Source of the DNA: RGIG8767 sp964386235
Lineage (GTDB): Bacteria > Bacillota > Clostridia > Lachnospirales > Lachnospiraceae
Reading direction: 5' to 3'
NCBI GenBank assembly: GCA_964386235.1
Contig: CAYLSH010000003.1
Span: 1-52,499, forward strand
Length of the DNA stretch: 52,499 nt
The notes under the pieces were generated by a model. It saw only the letters and a list, made by a program, of their open reading frames with translations, had not been told where the DNA came from and searched no databases. The first letter of the stretch is position 1; each line of letters begins with the position of its first letter. A program made the position numbers and the translations under genes. Below are positions 1 to 8,603 of this stretch, piece by piece.

Positions 1-22
1 ATAAATATACAAAAAGAATAAA

Positions 23-940
23 TTATTTGGGTATTTTTTCTAATAAATTCAAAAAATACTCCGGAAGGGGTGCTACGGTTTCGATATACTCTCCGCTTAC
101 CGGATGAACAAATCCTAGAATATAGGCATGTAAAACCTGTCCGTCAGTATGATAGGGCTGCTTTCTGGAAGAATAAACCTCATCTCCTAAAAGCGGATGT
201 CCCAAAGAAGCCATGTGCACACGAATCTGATGGGTACGACCGGTCTCTAACTGACATTCTATATAGGTATAATCCTTAAAACGTTTCAAGACCTTATAAT
301 GGGTAATCGCTCTTTTTCCGTTTTTATGATTAACCGCCATTTTTTTACGATCTTTTTCGTCCCTTCCTATAGGAGCATCTATGGTTCCCTCATCTTCTTT
401 TAAAACCCCAAAACAGATCGCACGATATTTACGTGTAATGGAATGTTCCTTTAATTGGGCCGCAATCGACAAATGGGCATGATCATTTTTGCAGGCAATC
501 AAAGATCCCGTGGTATCCTTGTCAATCCTGTGTACAATTCCGGGACGCAAAACGCCGTTGATACCGGAAAGGGAGTCCTTACAATGATACAGTAAGCCAT
601 TTACCAGAGTATGGGAAAAATGACCGGCTGCCGGATGAACCACCATGCCTTTTGGTTTATTTATTATGATGACATCCTGATCTTCGTATAAAACATCAAG
701 TTGCATCTCTTCCGGCAAAATGTCCGGTTTTATCTGATCCGGTACCGTAAAAGATACCTGATCGCCGTCTTTTAAGCGGTAACTTGCTTTCTGTACCTTC
801 CCGTTAACCGATACCTGCGCATCCTTAATCAATTTTTGAAGATAAGACCTTGATATCGTATCGTCCGTCAAATCACTTAAACTTCGGTCAAGTCTTTCGT
901 TTTCATATTCTTCCGAAATGAGAAAATGATATTCCTGCAA
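23..940 (-). CDS. rluD: RluD/RluA-family 23S rRNA pseudouridine synthase
   Basis: The 305-residue protein isomerises uridines in large-subunit rRNA to pseudouridine. It has an N-terminal S4 RNA-binding domain (about residues 12-70) and a catalytic domain with the family motif HRIDKDTTG, which places the catalytic Asp at 140. The C-terminal part carries the GRTHQIRVH motif. Length is normal. The start is a TTG codon ten bases after AAGGAG; no better start is visible. It lies 6 bp after lspA, the same lspA-ylyB order as in Bacillus, so co-transcription is likely. Family membership is firm; which uridines it modifies cannot be read from the sequence, so the rluD symbol is only the best family name. 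Confidence 0.93.
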   Translation of the reverse strand: MQEYHFLISEEYENERLDRSLSDLTDDTISRSYLQKLIKDAQVSVNGKVQKASYRLKDGDQVSFTVPDQIKPDILPEEMQLDVLYEDQDVIIINKPKGMVVHPAAGHFSHTLVNGLLYHCKDSLSGINGVLRPGIVHRIDKDTTGSLIACKNDHAHLSIAAQLKEHSITRKYRAICFGVLKEDEGTIDAPIGRDEKDRKKMAVNHKNGKRAITHYKVLKRFKDYTYIECQLETGRTHQIRVHMASLGHPLLGDEVYSSRKQPYHTDGQVLHAYILGFVHPVSGEYIETVAPLPEYFLNLLEKIPK

Positions 941-946
941 AGATAA

Positions 947-1471
947 TTACTCCTTTTTTCCTTCTTTTTTCAGGAAAGCAAAATCCTGTTCCTTATAAAA
1001 GAACAACAATAAAATCGCCAATAACACACAGGAAACGGATACATAAATATCCGCCACATTAAAAATAGGAAAATCAATCAGTTTAAAATAGAAAAAATCC
1101 ACCACATATCCCAAACTGATACGGTCAATCATATTTCCTACGGCTCCCGATGCAATGAAAACCAGTAAGATCTCAAATGCATAATAATGGGGTGAACGCG
1201 GAAGTCTGATCAACACATACGCGATTGCGACAAGCATAACCACCGCAATTACCACAAATAATAATTTCTGATTCTGCAGCATTCCAAAAGCAGCACCTCT
1301 GTTTTCAAGATAATGCAGTTCAAAAACATTGTCCCATATCACAAAGGAAGCATTGTCCTTTAAATAACTTACTGCCAGTGCTTTTGTAATCTGATCGAGC
1401 AAAATAAACACGGCAAAAAACAATATATCTAATAGCAAATATAACCATTTGTTTTTATTCGAAGTCTTCAA
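947..1471 (-). CDS. lspA: Lipoprotein signal peptidase II
   Basis: This 174-residue membrane aspartic protease removes the signal peptide from diacylglyceryl prolipoproteins. Four hydrophobic segments are visible. The two catalytic aspartates lie in GNMIDRI (Asp116) and FNVADIYV (Asp141), and the conserved ENRGAAFG stretch is at about 56-63. The coding start is a TTG codon that overlaps the end of aroB by 17 bp and is preceded by AAAGGAG at about ten bases. A likely substrate in this window is the carboxypeptidase at 5841-6809, which has a lipobox-like cysteine. Confidence 0.95.
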   Translation of the reverse strand: MKTSNKNKWLYLLLDILFFAVFILLDQITKALAVSYLKDNASFVIWDNVFELHYLENRGAAFGMLQNQKLLFVVIAVVMLVAIAYVLIRLPRSPHYYAFEILLVFIASGAVGNMIDRISLGYVVDFFYFKLIDFPIFNVADIYVSVSCVLLAILLLFFYKEQDFAFLKKEGKKE

Positions 1472-2558
1472 CGTATAAAATCTCCTTTAATGCATTACGA
1501 ATCTCATCATCCGTAACAGTATCGTCTATTACGGCCTTGCCGATTTTTTTTAACAGGATAAAACGAATCCGGTCATTTTCCATTTTTTTATCCGATTTGG
1601 TGTAAGACAATACGGTTTCCATATCCATATCTTCAATACTGATCGGAAGATTAAACGGTACAAACATGTCACGGATCTCATAATACTCTTCCATGCTAAG
1701 CATCTGTCTTTTCCAGGAAATAAAAGCTGCCGCAACACATCCCAATGCCACGCATTCCCCATGAAGCATATTGAAATTCTTGTATTTTTCAATCGCATGT
1801 CCAAGGGTATGACCAAAATTAAGGATTGCCCGGTCTCCTTTTTCATAGGGATCCTTTTCCACAAAATATTTTTTGATGCCACAGCTTCTGCTAACCAGTT
1901 CTGTCAGTGTATTTTCATCCTTTTCAAAGATTTCATACATATTTTCAATCTGCCATTCATAAAAAGAAGCATCCTTAATCAGAGCGGATTTCATCGCTTC
2001 TGCAAATCCGGCATAATACTGTCTGTCATCAAGTGTGGATAAAGTACCCATATTCATATAAACCAGTCTTGGCATCTTGAAAGCACCGATCATATTCTTG
2101 TATTGTTTAAAATCCACACCGGTTTTACCACCGACACTGCTGTCAACCATGGCAAGCAAAGTAGTCGGAATCTGGATAAAATCAATGCCGCGAAGGTACG
2201 TGGCTGCCGCATAACCGGTCATATCCCCTACAACGCCGCCGCCAAGTGCCACCAGAAAAGACTTGCGATCAAGATGATTCTCAATCAGATATTCATATAA
2301 TTCCTGAATGGTATTTAGATTCTTGCTTTCTTCTCCATTTTTGAATGTAAAGAGAAAAACGCTGTTGCCTGCGGATTCTAATGCTTCTTTTACTTCCTGA
2401 GCATACAGCGGTTCCACCACATTATCCGTAACAATGCATACTTTCTTATCGGTTAATTCCAAACGTTCCAGTTCATCTTTTAAATGGGAAAAATCATGTT
2501 CATACACAATATCATAAGGAATTCCGTTTTTTACCGTAATTTCTAATCTCTCACTCAT
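1455..2558 (-). CDS. aroB: 3-dehydroquinate synthase
   Basis: This enzyme converts DAHP to 3-dehydroquinate, the second step of the shikimate pathway, in the cytosol. The NAD-binding glycine motif GGGVVGDMTG, the FAEAMKSALIKD segment, and the metal-binding histidines in FGHTLGHAIEK and MLHGECVALG are all present. An upstream TTG would add two residues, but the ATG at 2558 has AAAGGA eight bases before it and is preferred, giving 367 residues. It is the only shikimate gene in the window, sitting between sepF and lspA. An intrinsic terminator lies 30 bases before its start codon. Confidence 0.96.
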   Translation of the reverse strand: MSERLEITVKNGIPYDIVYEHDFSHLKDELERLELTDKKVCIVTDNVVEPLYAQEVKEALESAGNSVFLFTFKNGEESKNLNTIQELYEYLIENHLDRKSFLVALGGGVVGDMTGYAAATYLRGIDFIQIPTTLLAMVDSSVGGKTGVDFKQYKNMIGAFKMPRLVYMNMGTLSTLDDRQYYAGFAEAMKSALIKDASFYEWQIENMYEIFEKDENTLTELVSRSCGIKKYFVEKDPYEKGDRAILNFGHTLGHAIEKYKNFNMLHGECVALGCVAAAFISWKRQMLSMEEYYEIRDMFVPFNLPISIEDMDMETVLSYTKSDKKMENDRIRFILLKKIGKAVIDDTVTDDEIRNALKEILYVEDFE

Positions 2559-2587
2559 ATCCAAATCCTTTCTTAAAATATCCTGCT

Positions 2588-2618
2588 AAAAAATACCCTG
2601 CGAATATGCTCGCAGGGT
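2588..2618 (-). terminator. Intrinsic terminator after sepF
   Basis: On the minus strand ACCCTGCGA and TCGCAGGGT form a perfect 9-bp stem around a 6-base loop, followed directly by ATTTTTT. It lies 18 bases past the sepF stop codon and about 30 bases before the aroB start, so aroB needs either read-through or a promoter not visible here. Confidence 0.85.
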
Positions 2619-2636
2619 GTCATGTTTTGGATCAAT

Positions 2637-3134
2637 TTAATTATTTAAAGACGGAACATCAAATGAACCACTTAAAATCTCCTGGAAATCTCCTGAAATA
2701 TCCACGCTTGCAGGTGTAATAATAAATATGTAATGGGAAATCTTCTGCAGATTACCACTGATGGCATAGCAGGAACCGGATGTAAAATCAATGATTCTCT
2801 GTGCTATATCCACATCCAGACCTTCCATATTTAATACAACCGTTCTATTTGCAAGTAATGTTTCGGTAATCTCTCTTGCATCTTCTACCGAAGTGGGTTT
2901 AATTACGCATACTTCCATGCCCGAACCTACAACTTTCTTTTGTCTTACCGGAGTAATGTTTCTGGTTGGCTGTCTCTTGGGTTCACTTACCGGATCCTGG
3001 CTTTTTGAGGAAACCGGAGTCTTTTCTTCCATCACATCCTCATCATCATAATATCCGTCATCTTCGAACATTCCGTCATCTTCATTACCTTCTGATATTT
3101 TCATCGCGTTGATAAATGAGTCCATAAGTCCCAT
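2637..3134 (-). CDS. sepF: Cell division protein SepF
   Basis: SepF binds FtsZ filaments and the membrane and helps align the Z ring in Gram-positive bacteria. The 165-residue protein starts MGLMDSFINAMK, the usual amphipathic membrane-binding helix. An acidic, low-complexity linker follows (about 17-70). The C-terminal DUF552 domain (about 73-157) carries EVCVIKPTSVEDA and the TVVLNMEGLD strand. AAGGAG precedes the ATG. It follows yggS, matching the ylmE-ylmF order of Bacillus, but ylmG, ylmH and divIVA are not next to it here. Confidence 0.95.
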   Translation of the reverse strand: MGLMDSFINAMKISEGNEDDGMFEDDGYYDDEDVMEEKTPVSSKSQDPVSEPKRQPTRNITPVRQKKVVGSGMEVCVIKPTSVEDAREITETLLANRTVVLNMEGLDVDIAQRIIDFTSGSCYAISGNLQKISHYIFIITPASVDISGDFQEILSGSFDVPSLNN

Positions 3135-3155
3135 AGTTACTTACTCTCCTTATAA

Positions 3156-3851
3156 TTATGCCCGTACAGAATAATCCCTTGCTCCAAAGATATTTGTACC
3201 GACACGTACTAAATTGGCTCCTTCGTCTATAGCCGTCATATAATCACCGGACATACCCATAGACAAAAAATCCATAGATACATTATCAATGTTTTTTTGC
3301 ATTATGTCAACAGATAATTGTTTTAATGCTTTAAAATGTTGACGATTATCCTCTTCGTTTTCCACAAAAGGCGGTACGCACATCAGTCCTTTTACCTGTA
3401 TTCCGGGTAGTTTACAGATATTCTGAATCAATTCTATGCAGTCATTTTTATCCACTCCGAATTTACTTTCTTCTCCGGCAATGTTGACTTCGATCAGGAT
3501 GGGAATTACCCGGCCAATTTTTTCTGCCTGTTTACTGATCTCCTTTGCCAGTTTTTCAGAGTCAACCGAGTGAATCATGTAAACCTTATCCGCAATGTAT
3601 TTTACCTTATTGGTCTGTAAATGTCCGATCATATGCCAGCGAATATCATTCGGCAGTTTATCATATTTATCCAGGATCTCCTGGACTTTATTTTCACCAA
3701 AATCCCTTGCTCCGGCATCATAGGCTTCCTGTAAAGACGCAACCGGTTTGGTTTTACTGACCGCAATCAGGGTTACTTCGTGATCGGAACCTTTTATAAT
3801 CTGTTCTTTTATGGATTGATAATTCTTACTGATATATGAATTCATCTTCAT
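3156..3851 (-). CDS. yggS: YggS-family PLP homeostasis protein
   Basis: This alanine-racemase-fold protein binds pyridoxal phosphate and maintains cellular B6 balance; no amino-acid racemase activity is established for the family. The cofactor lysine is in IAVSKTKP (Lys33). The C-terminal phosphate-binding signature LSMGMSGDYMTAI and RVGTNIFGAR are intact. Length is 231 residues. The ATG overlaps the end of the upstream HlyD-like gene by 26 bp; a second ATG two codons in is an alternative, and neither has a strong Shine-Dalgarno, which suggests translational coupling. Confidence 0.93.
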   Translation of the reverse strand: MKMNSYISKNYQSIKEQIIKGSDHEVTLIAVSKTKPVASLQEAYDAGARDFGENKVQEILDKYDKLPNDIRWHMIGHLQTNKVKYIADKVYMIHSVDSEKLAKEISKQAEKIGRVIPILIEVNIAGEESKFGVDKNDCIELIQNICKLPGIQVKGLMCVPPFVENEEDNRQHFKALKQLSVDIMQKNIDNVSMDFLSMGMSGDYMTAIDEGANLVRVGTNIFGARDYSVRA

Positions 3852-5223
3852 TTACGCTTTCTGCATCAAGCACAATATGGTCATAGGCAATCAAACCATA
3901 ATTGGTATTGGATTTTACGATGGAGTATTCTTCATTCTGATTTAAGACCTGGATCTGCTTAAAATCAGCATACCCCTTATTGATATTATACACACCGACT
4001 AAGGTTCCCGCCTTGGAAACCGTAAAACTGTCCGTGGATTCTGTTTTTAATAATTTGTCCCCCGTTCTGAGAACGGAATCATCCACATAATACTCACCGT
4101 TTTCTTCGTTGTAGATATTTACTTCTATAAATTCCGGAATAACGGATCCGTCTTCGTTATAGGTCTCCCGCAGAACTCCAGGTTCTCCGTCATTACCTTT
4201 CTTTTCCACAAAATCGGTCGGTATCAGGAAGAACTCTTTTTCTACAATGGAGGAATTAGGTACTTTTAAGCCCGTTTCCGTATCCGTAATGAGTTCTATG
4301 TCTACAAAACGATCCGTTGCAAACGTAATCATGGAATTGGTAAAAGTAAGCTCCACATAGGTGTTATCATCCTTGCCGGTAATCACATTTACTTTGCCCC
4401 AGGATTCATTCTGATTCTTTAAGAACTTGACCCTAACGTACTCCTCTTCCTTTAGTTCTTCCGCTCTTTCCTTTTCTGCCGGAAAAATAAGACTCCATTC
4501 TTCATTGGTACAAAGTTTGTAGATCGGCTGCCCGGATTCTACGATATCATTGTTGATTAGCTGGGTTTTCGTGTAATTTTCCTTTTCAAACCATTCTTTC
4601 GTTACTTCGTTTGCCCGATAGGATTCAAATCCGTCCACGGAATAGACGACAATTCCTGACTGGGGTGCCGTACATACATTGATGGAGCTGCCGATGGAAG
4701 AAGCATACAGATCACTGATATTATTTAACAGATTGCTGTTTGCAAGTTTTAATACGCTGCCCTGGACCGTAAATTTAAAATCGTAGGCGGATGAAAAATT
4801 CTCCTTATAAAAAGAACCGGAAAAATCAGCCACTTCATTACGGATCTCATCCAGATCCGCTTCGCTTAAAAGCACTTCATTGCCGTCCGCACTATTGACC
4901 AGTTCTAAAATCTGACCGGATTCATCCACGGTGCATACCAGTTTAAATGCACCGCTGCGTTCCCCTTCTTTGGCAAAATAATTGATGTAACCGGCATAGG
5001 AACTGTTTACCACCGTTTCATCCCGAAGTGCAATGGCTTCATAAACATTGGATTCGGAAAGAGAACCGTTTTTAACTTCATATCCGTAAATCTGCTTTTG
5101 GGAGAAAAACATATATACACAGATAATGATATAGATCAGCATAACTGCAAAAAAGATCATTCCGATATTCAGATTAATGGGCTTTTTGTAAGGTCGGATA
5201 TTACCATTATTATTTGCCGCCAT
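3826..5223 (-). CDS. HlyD-like membrane-anchored protein
   Basis: The 465-residue protein has a short basic N-terminus, one transmembrane helix (about 21-42 from this start) and a large extracytoplasmic part with beta-rich segments resembling the barrel-sandwich and beta-barrel regions of HlyD/MFP adaptors. No ABC transporter or other export partner is adjacent; it sits directly upstream of yggS and sepF. The chosen ATG follows AAAGGAGAGG by four bases; a start 21 bases upstream would place the Shine-Dalgarno inside the gene. Function is unknown. Its neighbours suggest a role at the division site or envelope, but that is only positional inference. Confidence 0.7.
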   Translation of the reverse strand: MAANNNGNIRPYKKPINLNIGMIFFAVMLIYIIICVYMFFSQKQIYGYEVKNGSLSESNVYEAIALRDETVVNSSYAGYINYFAKEGERSGAFKLVCTVDESGQILELVNSADGNEVLLSEADLDEIRNEVADFSGSFYKENFSSAYDFKFTVQGSVLKLANSNLLNNISDLYASSIGSSINVCTAPQSGIVVYSVDGFESYRANEVTKEWFEKENYTKTQLINNDIVESGQPIYKLCTNEEWSLIFPAEKERAEELKEEEYVRVKFLKNQNESWGKVNVITGKDDNTYVELTFTNSMITFATDRFVDIELITDTETGLKVPNSSIVEKEFFLIPTDFVEKKGNDGEPGVLRETYNEDGSVIPEFIEVNIYNEENGEYYVDDSVLRTGDKLLKTESTDSFTVSKAGTLVGVYNINKGYADFKQIQVLNQNEEYSIVKSNTNYGLIAYDHIVLDAESVNEDEFIYQ

Positions 5224-5296
5224 GGATCCCTCTCCTTTCTGCATATACTTTCATTTAATTCGGGAGCTACATTTCAGAGATATTTCCTATTACACC

Positions 5297-5330
5297 AAGA
5301 AAGCCCCGGATCCTTCTCCGAGGCTTTCTT
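5297..5330 (-). terminator. Intrinsic terminator after the P-loop gene
   Basis: On the minus strand AAGAAAGCC-T-CGG pairs with CCG-G-GGCTTTCTT: twelve pairs with one mismatch and a loop of about 8 bases. The descending arm ends in TTTCTT, but no long T run follows. It starts 4 bases past the stop of the gene at 5335-5754. Confidence 0.75.
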
Positions 5331-5334
5331 ATCT

Positions 5335-5754
5335 TTAGAGTTCTACTACAATATTGTTGCGAATCTCTTCGTCTAATTCGGAAGCATCCAGTGTGACGCT
5401 TGCCGTAAATTTAACGTTAAATTTGCCACCGATCACTTCTAATCTCTTAATAACGTCTGTCAGAATGCACTTATCGGCTTTTGCGACCTTAAGGATCGCA
5501 TCTATGTATATTTCTTCAATATCATGATCTTGGGAAAGGATACCACAAACAAATCCAATAAATTCAGAACTGTTTTCAAATTCATAATCTGCAACATTTA
5601 CAAGGCGTACCTTGTTGTTTAATTCAAACATGTGCTTATCGTTTCTGTCAATAAATACGATATTGCCGGAAGCATGTTTGATCTGTTCATTCACGCGTGA
5701 AAGTAACTGTTTTGTCTTTCCTTTTCCTTCTTTACCTACAATTAATTCTACCAT
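5335..5754 (-). CDS. Small P-loop protein of unknown function
   Basis: The 139-residue protein begins with a strand-loop Walker A signature, GKEGKGKT (about residues 7-14), immediately after MVELIV. It then shows alternating strands and helices, including VFIDRNDKHMF and a possible Walker B-like hydrophobic strand IEEIYIDAI. It is too short for a complete AAA or RecA domain. Homologues in clostridia are sometimes labelled PilT, but no PilT motifs are seen. It has a good AGGAGGG site and an immediate terminator, so it appears to be a single-gene unit or the last gene of one. Confidence 0.65.
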   Translation of the reverse strand: MVELIVGKEGKGKTKQLLSRVNEQIKHASGNIVFIDRNDKHMFELNNKVRLVNVADYEFENSSEFIGFVCGILSQDHDIEEIYIDAILKVAKADKCILTDVIKRLEVIGGKFNVKFTASVTLDASELDEEIRNNIVVEL

Positions 5755-5781
5755 GTGTGTACCCTCCTGAAGTATTAATAA

Positions 5782-5810
5782 TATTGTTATTTATTGAAAT
5801 ACCTTGTCAA
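5782..5810 (-). promoter_or_regulatory. Possible promoter for the P-loop gene
   Basis: On the minus strand a perfect TTGACA (5810-5805) is followed after 17 bases by ACAATA, or after 18 by CAATAT; the -10 match is weak. It lies about 30 bases before the ATG at 5754, in an AT-rich 86-bp gap. Confidence 0.3.
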
Positions 5811-5840
5811 TATTATAGGCTATTACGTAGGAAAAAACAA

Positions 5841-6809
5841 CTAATTATTTATCTCAGAGAGTAAATCAATCATTTCCTTGTAAAGAATCTCTCTTTTGCT
5901 CGCACGAAGGATTACGGAAATATACGGATTGCCGCCCGTATCCTTTGTCAGAAGCACCAGACAACTCCCGGCCGCATTTGTAGTGCCGGTTTTGCCACCG
6001 ATTACCGTAATCTTATCCGGTGCGGAATAATCACCGTGGAAAAACAGATTCGTGGATCGGAAGGACATCTCCTTTTCTTTGTCATCCCCGCTGTAATAGA
6101 CTGTGGAATACTCATTCATATGAATAATCTCATTAAAAAGTTCATATTGCATGGCTGCATTCATAATCAGATACATATCATAAGCCGTAACATAGTGTTC
6201 ATTGGCGGTCAGACCATGCGGATTGACAAAATGACTGTTGGTAGCCCCCAGTAAAACCGCTTCTTCATTCATCATGGCAGCAAATCCTTCCATACTGCCG
6301 CCAATATGTTCGGCAATGGCAACTGCAGCATCATTTGCCGAATTGATTAAGAGCGCATGGAGTGCCTGGTTGAGAGTCAGTCTGTCTCCGGCTTTTAAGC
6401 CGCATACCGTGGCACCGGATTCGTTGATCTTAACGTTTTCCGAACATACAATCATATCATCCGTATTGCCGTATTTAATCGCAACAAGAGCGGTCATAAT
6501 CTTGGTAAGGCTTGCCGGATTGAGACGTTCATGAATATTCTGGGAATACAGGACTTTATTATTGGTTACATCAAAGAGTCCTGCAGCGGATGATTCTTCC
6601 ATGGAAACATCCGTATCGTCTTTGTAATCCCCATTGATTACACAAAGATCCTGTGCAAAAGAACGGGCAACCTGGTCCTGTGACAAGGATGTAAGGGAGG
6701 ATGGTCGCTTATAAGCAAGTGGTGTACTGTCCGAGCTGCATCCGCATAAAGATACCAGCAATATGAAATTGATAGCAAGGCAGACACACCGCTTATTTAT
6801 ACATTTCAC
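5841..6809 (-). CDS. D-alanyl-D-alanine carboxypeptidase, probable lipoprotein
   Basis: This penicillin-binding peptidase S11 trims the terminal D-Ala from peptidoglycan stem peptides outside the membrane. The three active-site motifs are present: SLTK (Ser100-Lys103), SAN (157-159) and KTG (273-275). The N-terminus has a hydrophobic segment ending LCGC, so Cys24 may be lipidated rather than cleaved by signal peptidase I. At 322 residues it is short for DacA/DacF, which usually carry an extra C-terminal domain and amphipathic anchor; here the protein ends soon after the catalytic domain, fitting lipid anchoring. It starts at a GTG that overlaps mgsA by 17 bp. Confidence 0.9.
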   Translation of the reverse strand: MKCINKRCVCLAINFILLVSLCGCSSDSTPLAYKRPSSLTSLSQDQVARSFAQDLCVINGDYKDDTDVSMEESSAAGLFDVTNNKVLYSQNIHERLNPASLTKIMTALVAIKYGNTDDMIVCSENVKINESGATVCGLKAGDRLTLNQALHALLINSANDAAVAIAEHIGGSMEGFAAMMNEEAVLLGATNSHFVNPHGLTANEHYVTAYDMYLIMNAAMQYELFNEIIHMNEYSTVYYSGDDKEKEMSFRSTNLFFHGDYSAPDKITVIGGKTGTTNAAGSCLVLLTKDTGGNPYISVILRASKREILYKEMIDLLSEINN

Positions 6810-7188
6810 GCCACTCTAAATCTCCTCTGTCCAATGACTTTATCAAAAGCTCTGCTGTCGCAAGATTGGTTGCAAGCGGAATATTATGTGTATCACACAA
6901 TCTTCCGATATTGTTTACATCCGGTTCATGCATCTTGGGGCTTAATGGTTCACGAAGGAAAATAACAAGATCCACTTCGTTATGTTCAATGGAGGCTCCA
7001 ATCTGCTGTTCTCCTCCTAAGTGTCCGGCAAGATATTTGTGTACGGATAAATTGGTTACTTCTTCGATCAGTCTTCCGGTGGTACCGGTAGCATATAAGG
7101 AATTCTTACTGAGAATCCCACGGTACGCAATGCAGAAATTCTGCATCAGTTTCTTTTTTGAATCATGTGCAATCAACGCGATATTCAT
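6793..7188 (-). CDS. mgsA: Methylglyoxal synthase
   Basis: The family converts dihydroxyacetone phosphate to methylglyoxal plus phosphate, a bypass that relieves sugar-phosphate stress. The 131-residue protein keeps the IALIAHD start, YATGTTG phosphate-binding loop, NIPLATNLATAE and the usual length. It differs where E. coli has Asp71 (the catalytic base), Asp91 and Asp99: here they are Glu60, Glu80 and Glu88, while the equivalent of Asp101 is kept (Asp90). It follows rodA by 29 bp with an AGAGGATG ribosome site. Family assignment is firm; activity is less certain because of these changes. Confidence 0.88.
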   Translation of the reverse strand: MNIALIAHDSKKKLMQNFCIAYRGILSKNSLYATGTTGRLIEEVTNLSVHKYLAGHLGGEQQIGASIEHNEVDLVIFLREPLSPKMHEPDVNNIGRLCDTHNIPLATNLATAELLIKSLDRGDLEWREMYK

Positions 7189-7217
7189 CTATCATCCTCT
7201 TTTCCGGACTGAAATCC

Positions 7218-8336
7218 CTAATATTTCCTGGGTTGCAGCCCTATGTTTAATACAATTCCAATGGCAGCATACAGACACACTAAGGAAGTAAGTCCGTAAC
7301 TGACAAAAGGTAATGGGATACCGGTGTTTGGAGCAAGTCCGGTTGCAACGGCAATATTTAAAAAAGACTGTAAGCCAATCAAAGATCCCACTCCCGCAGC
7401 TATAATACTCCCGGCGGTATCTTTGGCATTTCTTGCCACTTTAAAGCATTCCCATACGATAAGAAAAACCAATAACACAACGGCAAATCCACCGATAAAC
7501 CCCAGTTCTTCACCGATAACGGCAAAAATAAAGTCCGTCTGGGGTTCGGATATAAAATTACCATTTTTTACAGATGCAATTACATTGTTGTTAAGACCCT
7601 TTCCGTATAACTGTCCGGATCCTATTGCAATCTTGGAATTGATCTGCTGGTAAGCTGTGGTATCAGCATATTTATCCGGCTCAAGCCAGGCTAGAATACG
7701 ACCAATCTGATACTGAAAGTCTTCGGGAATCAGTTCGATCCCGCCCGGACTTAAAATAATGGTGAAAAAACCAACCAAAACAGGAATTACGACTGCTAAA
7801 ACCGCACCCACAAGTTTAAAACTCAGTCCACCTATAAACAACATGATGCAGAATGTAATAACAATCATGATACTGGTAGAAAGATCCGGTTCCAAATAAA
7901 CCAGCCCGAGGGGAATTGCCAGCAGAAAGCCTGCCGACAACAAAATCCTTGGTGTGTTGATCTTATCCTTATATTTCATAATAAACTGTGAAAAGAATAA
8001 AATCAATAAAATTTTGGCGAGTTCGGAGGGCTGAAACTGAACACCGGCAATTACAATCCACCTCGTTGCACCATTTACATCACGTCCGGCGATCAGTACA
8101 CTTGCCAGCAAAATCACGTTGATCAGATAAAACGCCCAATACATAAACAGATAGTGCGAATAATCAATCAATGACATAATGATCATGAACACAAAACCAA
8201 TGATAATTCCGTACATCTGCTTGGACTGGACCGATTCTTTCGCACTGCCGATTGCCAGATAACCAATTATGCTAAGCAGCGTTACAAAAATGATTAAATT
8301 AAAATTATAGTTTTTTACGTTGTATTGTCGAAACAT
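7218..8336 (-). CDS. rodA: Rod-shape peptidoglycan polymerase RodA
   Basis: This SEDS-family glycosyltransferase polymerises lipid II in the elongation complex with PBP2 and MreBCD. The 372-residue protein has about ten transmembrane helices. The family stretches PSELAKI, GSGQLYGKGL, TDFIFAVIGEELGFIGG and NTGIPLPFVSYGLTSL are all visible. It lies in the same run as mreBCD, PBP2 and minCDE, supporting RodA rather than FtsW or SpoVE. It is 3 bp past the minE stop codon, so co-translation is likely. Confidence 0.94.
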   Translation of the reverse strand: MFRQYNVKNYNFNLIIFVTLLSIIGYLAIGSAKESVQSKQMYGIIIGFVFMIIMSLIDYSHYLFMYWAFYLINVILLASVLIAGRDVNGATRWIVIAGVQFQPSELAKILLILFFSQFIMKYKDKINTPRILLSAGFLLAIPLGLVYLEPDLSTSIMIVITFCIMLFIGGLSFKLVGAVLAVVIPVLVGFFTIILSPGGIELIPEDFQYQIGRILAWLEPDKYADTTAYQQINSKIAIGSGQLYGKGLNNNVIASVKNGNFISEPQTDFIFAVIGEELGFIGGFAVVLLVFLIVWECFKVARNAKDTAGSIIAAGVGSLIGLQSFLNIAVATGLAPNTGIPLPFVSYGLTSLVCLYAAIGIVLNIGLQPRKY

Positions 8337-8339
8337 ATT

Positions 8340-8603
8340 TTATCCATTCTTCATATCCAGTATGGGAATATTGGCATATAACGTAGGATGCTTGACCAGT
8401 TTTCCTTTGGAAGAGGTATTGCTGATCTCTATTTCCATACTGTTGGTATCAATTTTCATGTACTTTGAAATTACTTTTGCAATATCATGTTTAATCAGTT
8501 CCATCATCTGCGGAGAGCAGCTCATACGATCCGAAATCAAAAGGATCTTAAGCCTGTCCCTTGCAATCTGCCGGGAGGATTTTCGTCTGAAAAGTTTTAG
8601 CAT
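8340..8603 (-). CDS. minE: Cell division topological specificity factor MinE
   Basis: MinE stimulates the MinD ATPase and drives displacement of MinCD from mid-cell. The 87-residue protein has the N-terminal MinD-binding region (RRKSSRQIARDRLKILLI) and the C-terminal dimer domain. Its start overlaps the minD stop by 7 bp. Presence of MinE distinguishes this organism from Bacillus, which uses DivIVA/MinJ instead. Confidence 0.93.
   Translation of the reverse strand: MLKLFRRKSSRQIARDRLKILLISDRMSCSPQMMELIKHDIAKVISKYMKIDTNSMEIEISNTSSKGKLVKHPTLYANIPILDMKNG

Noticed and set aside
5335..5754. PilT-type retraction ATPase
   Set aside because: Only a Walker A loop is present; the protein is far too short and lacks the Asp and His boxes.
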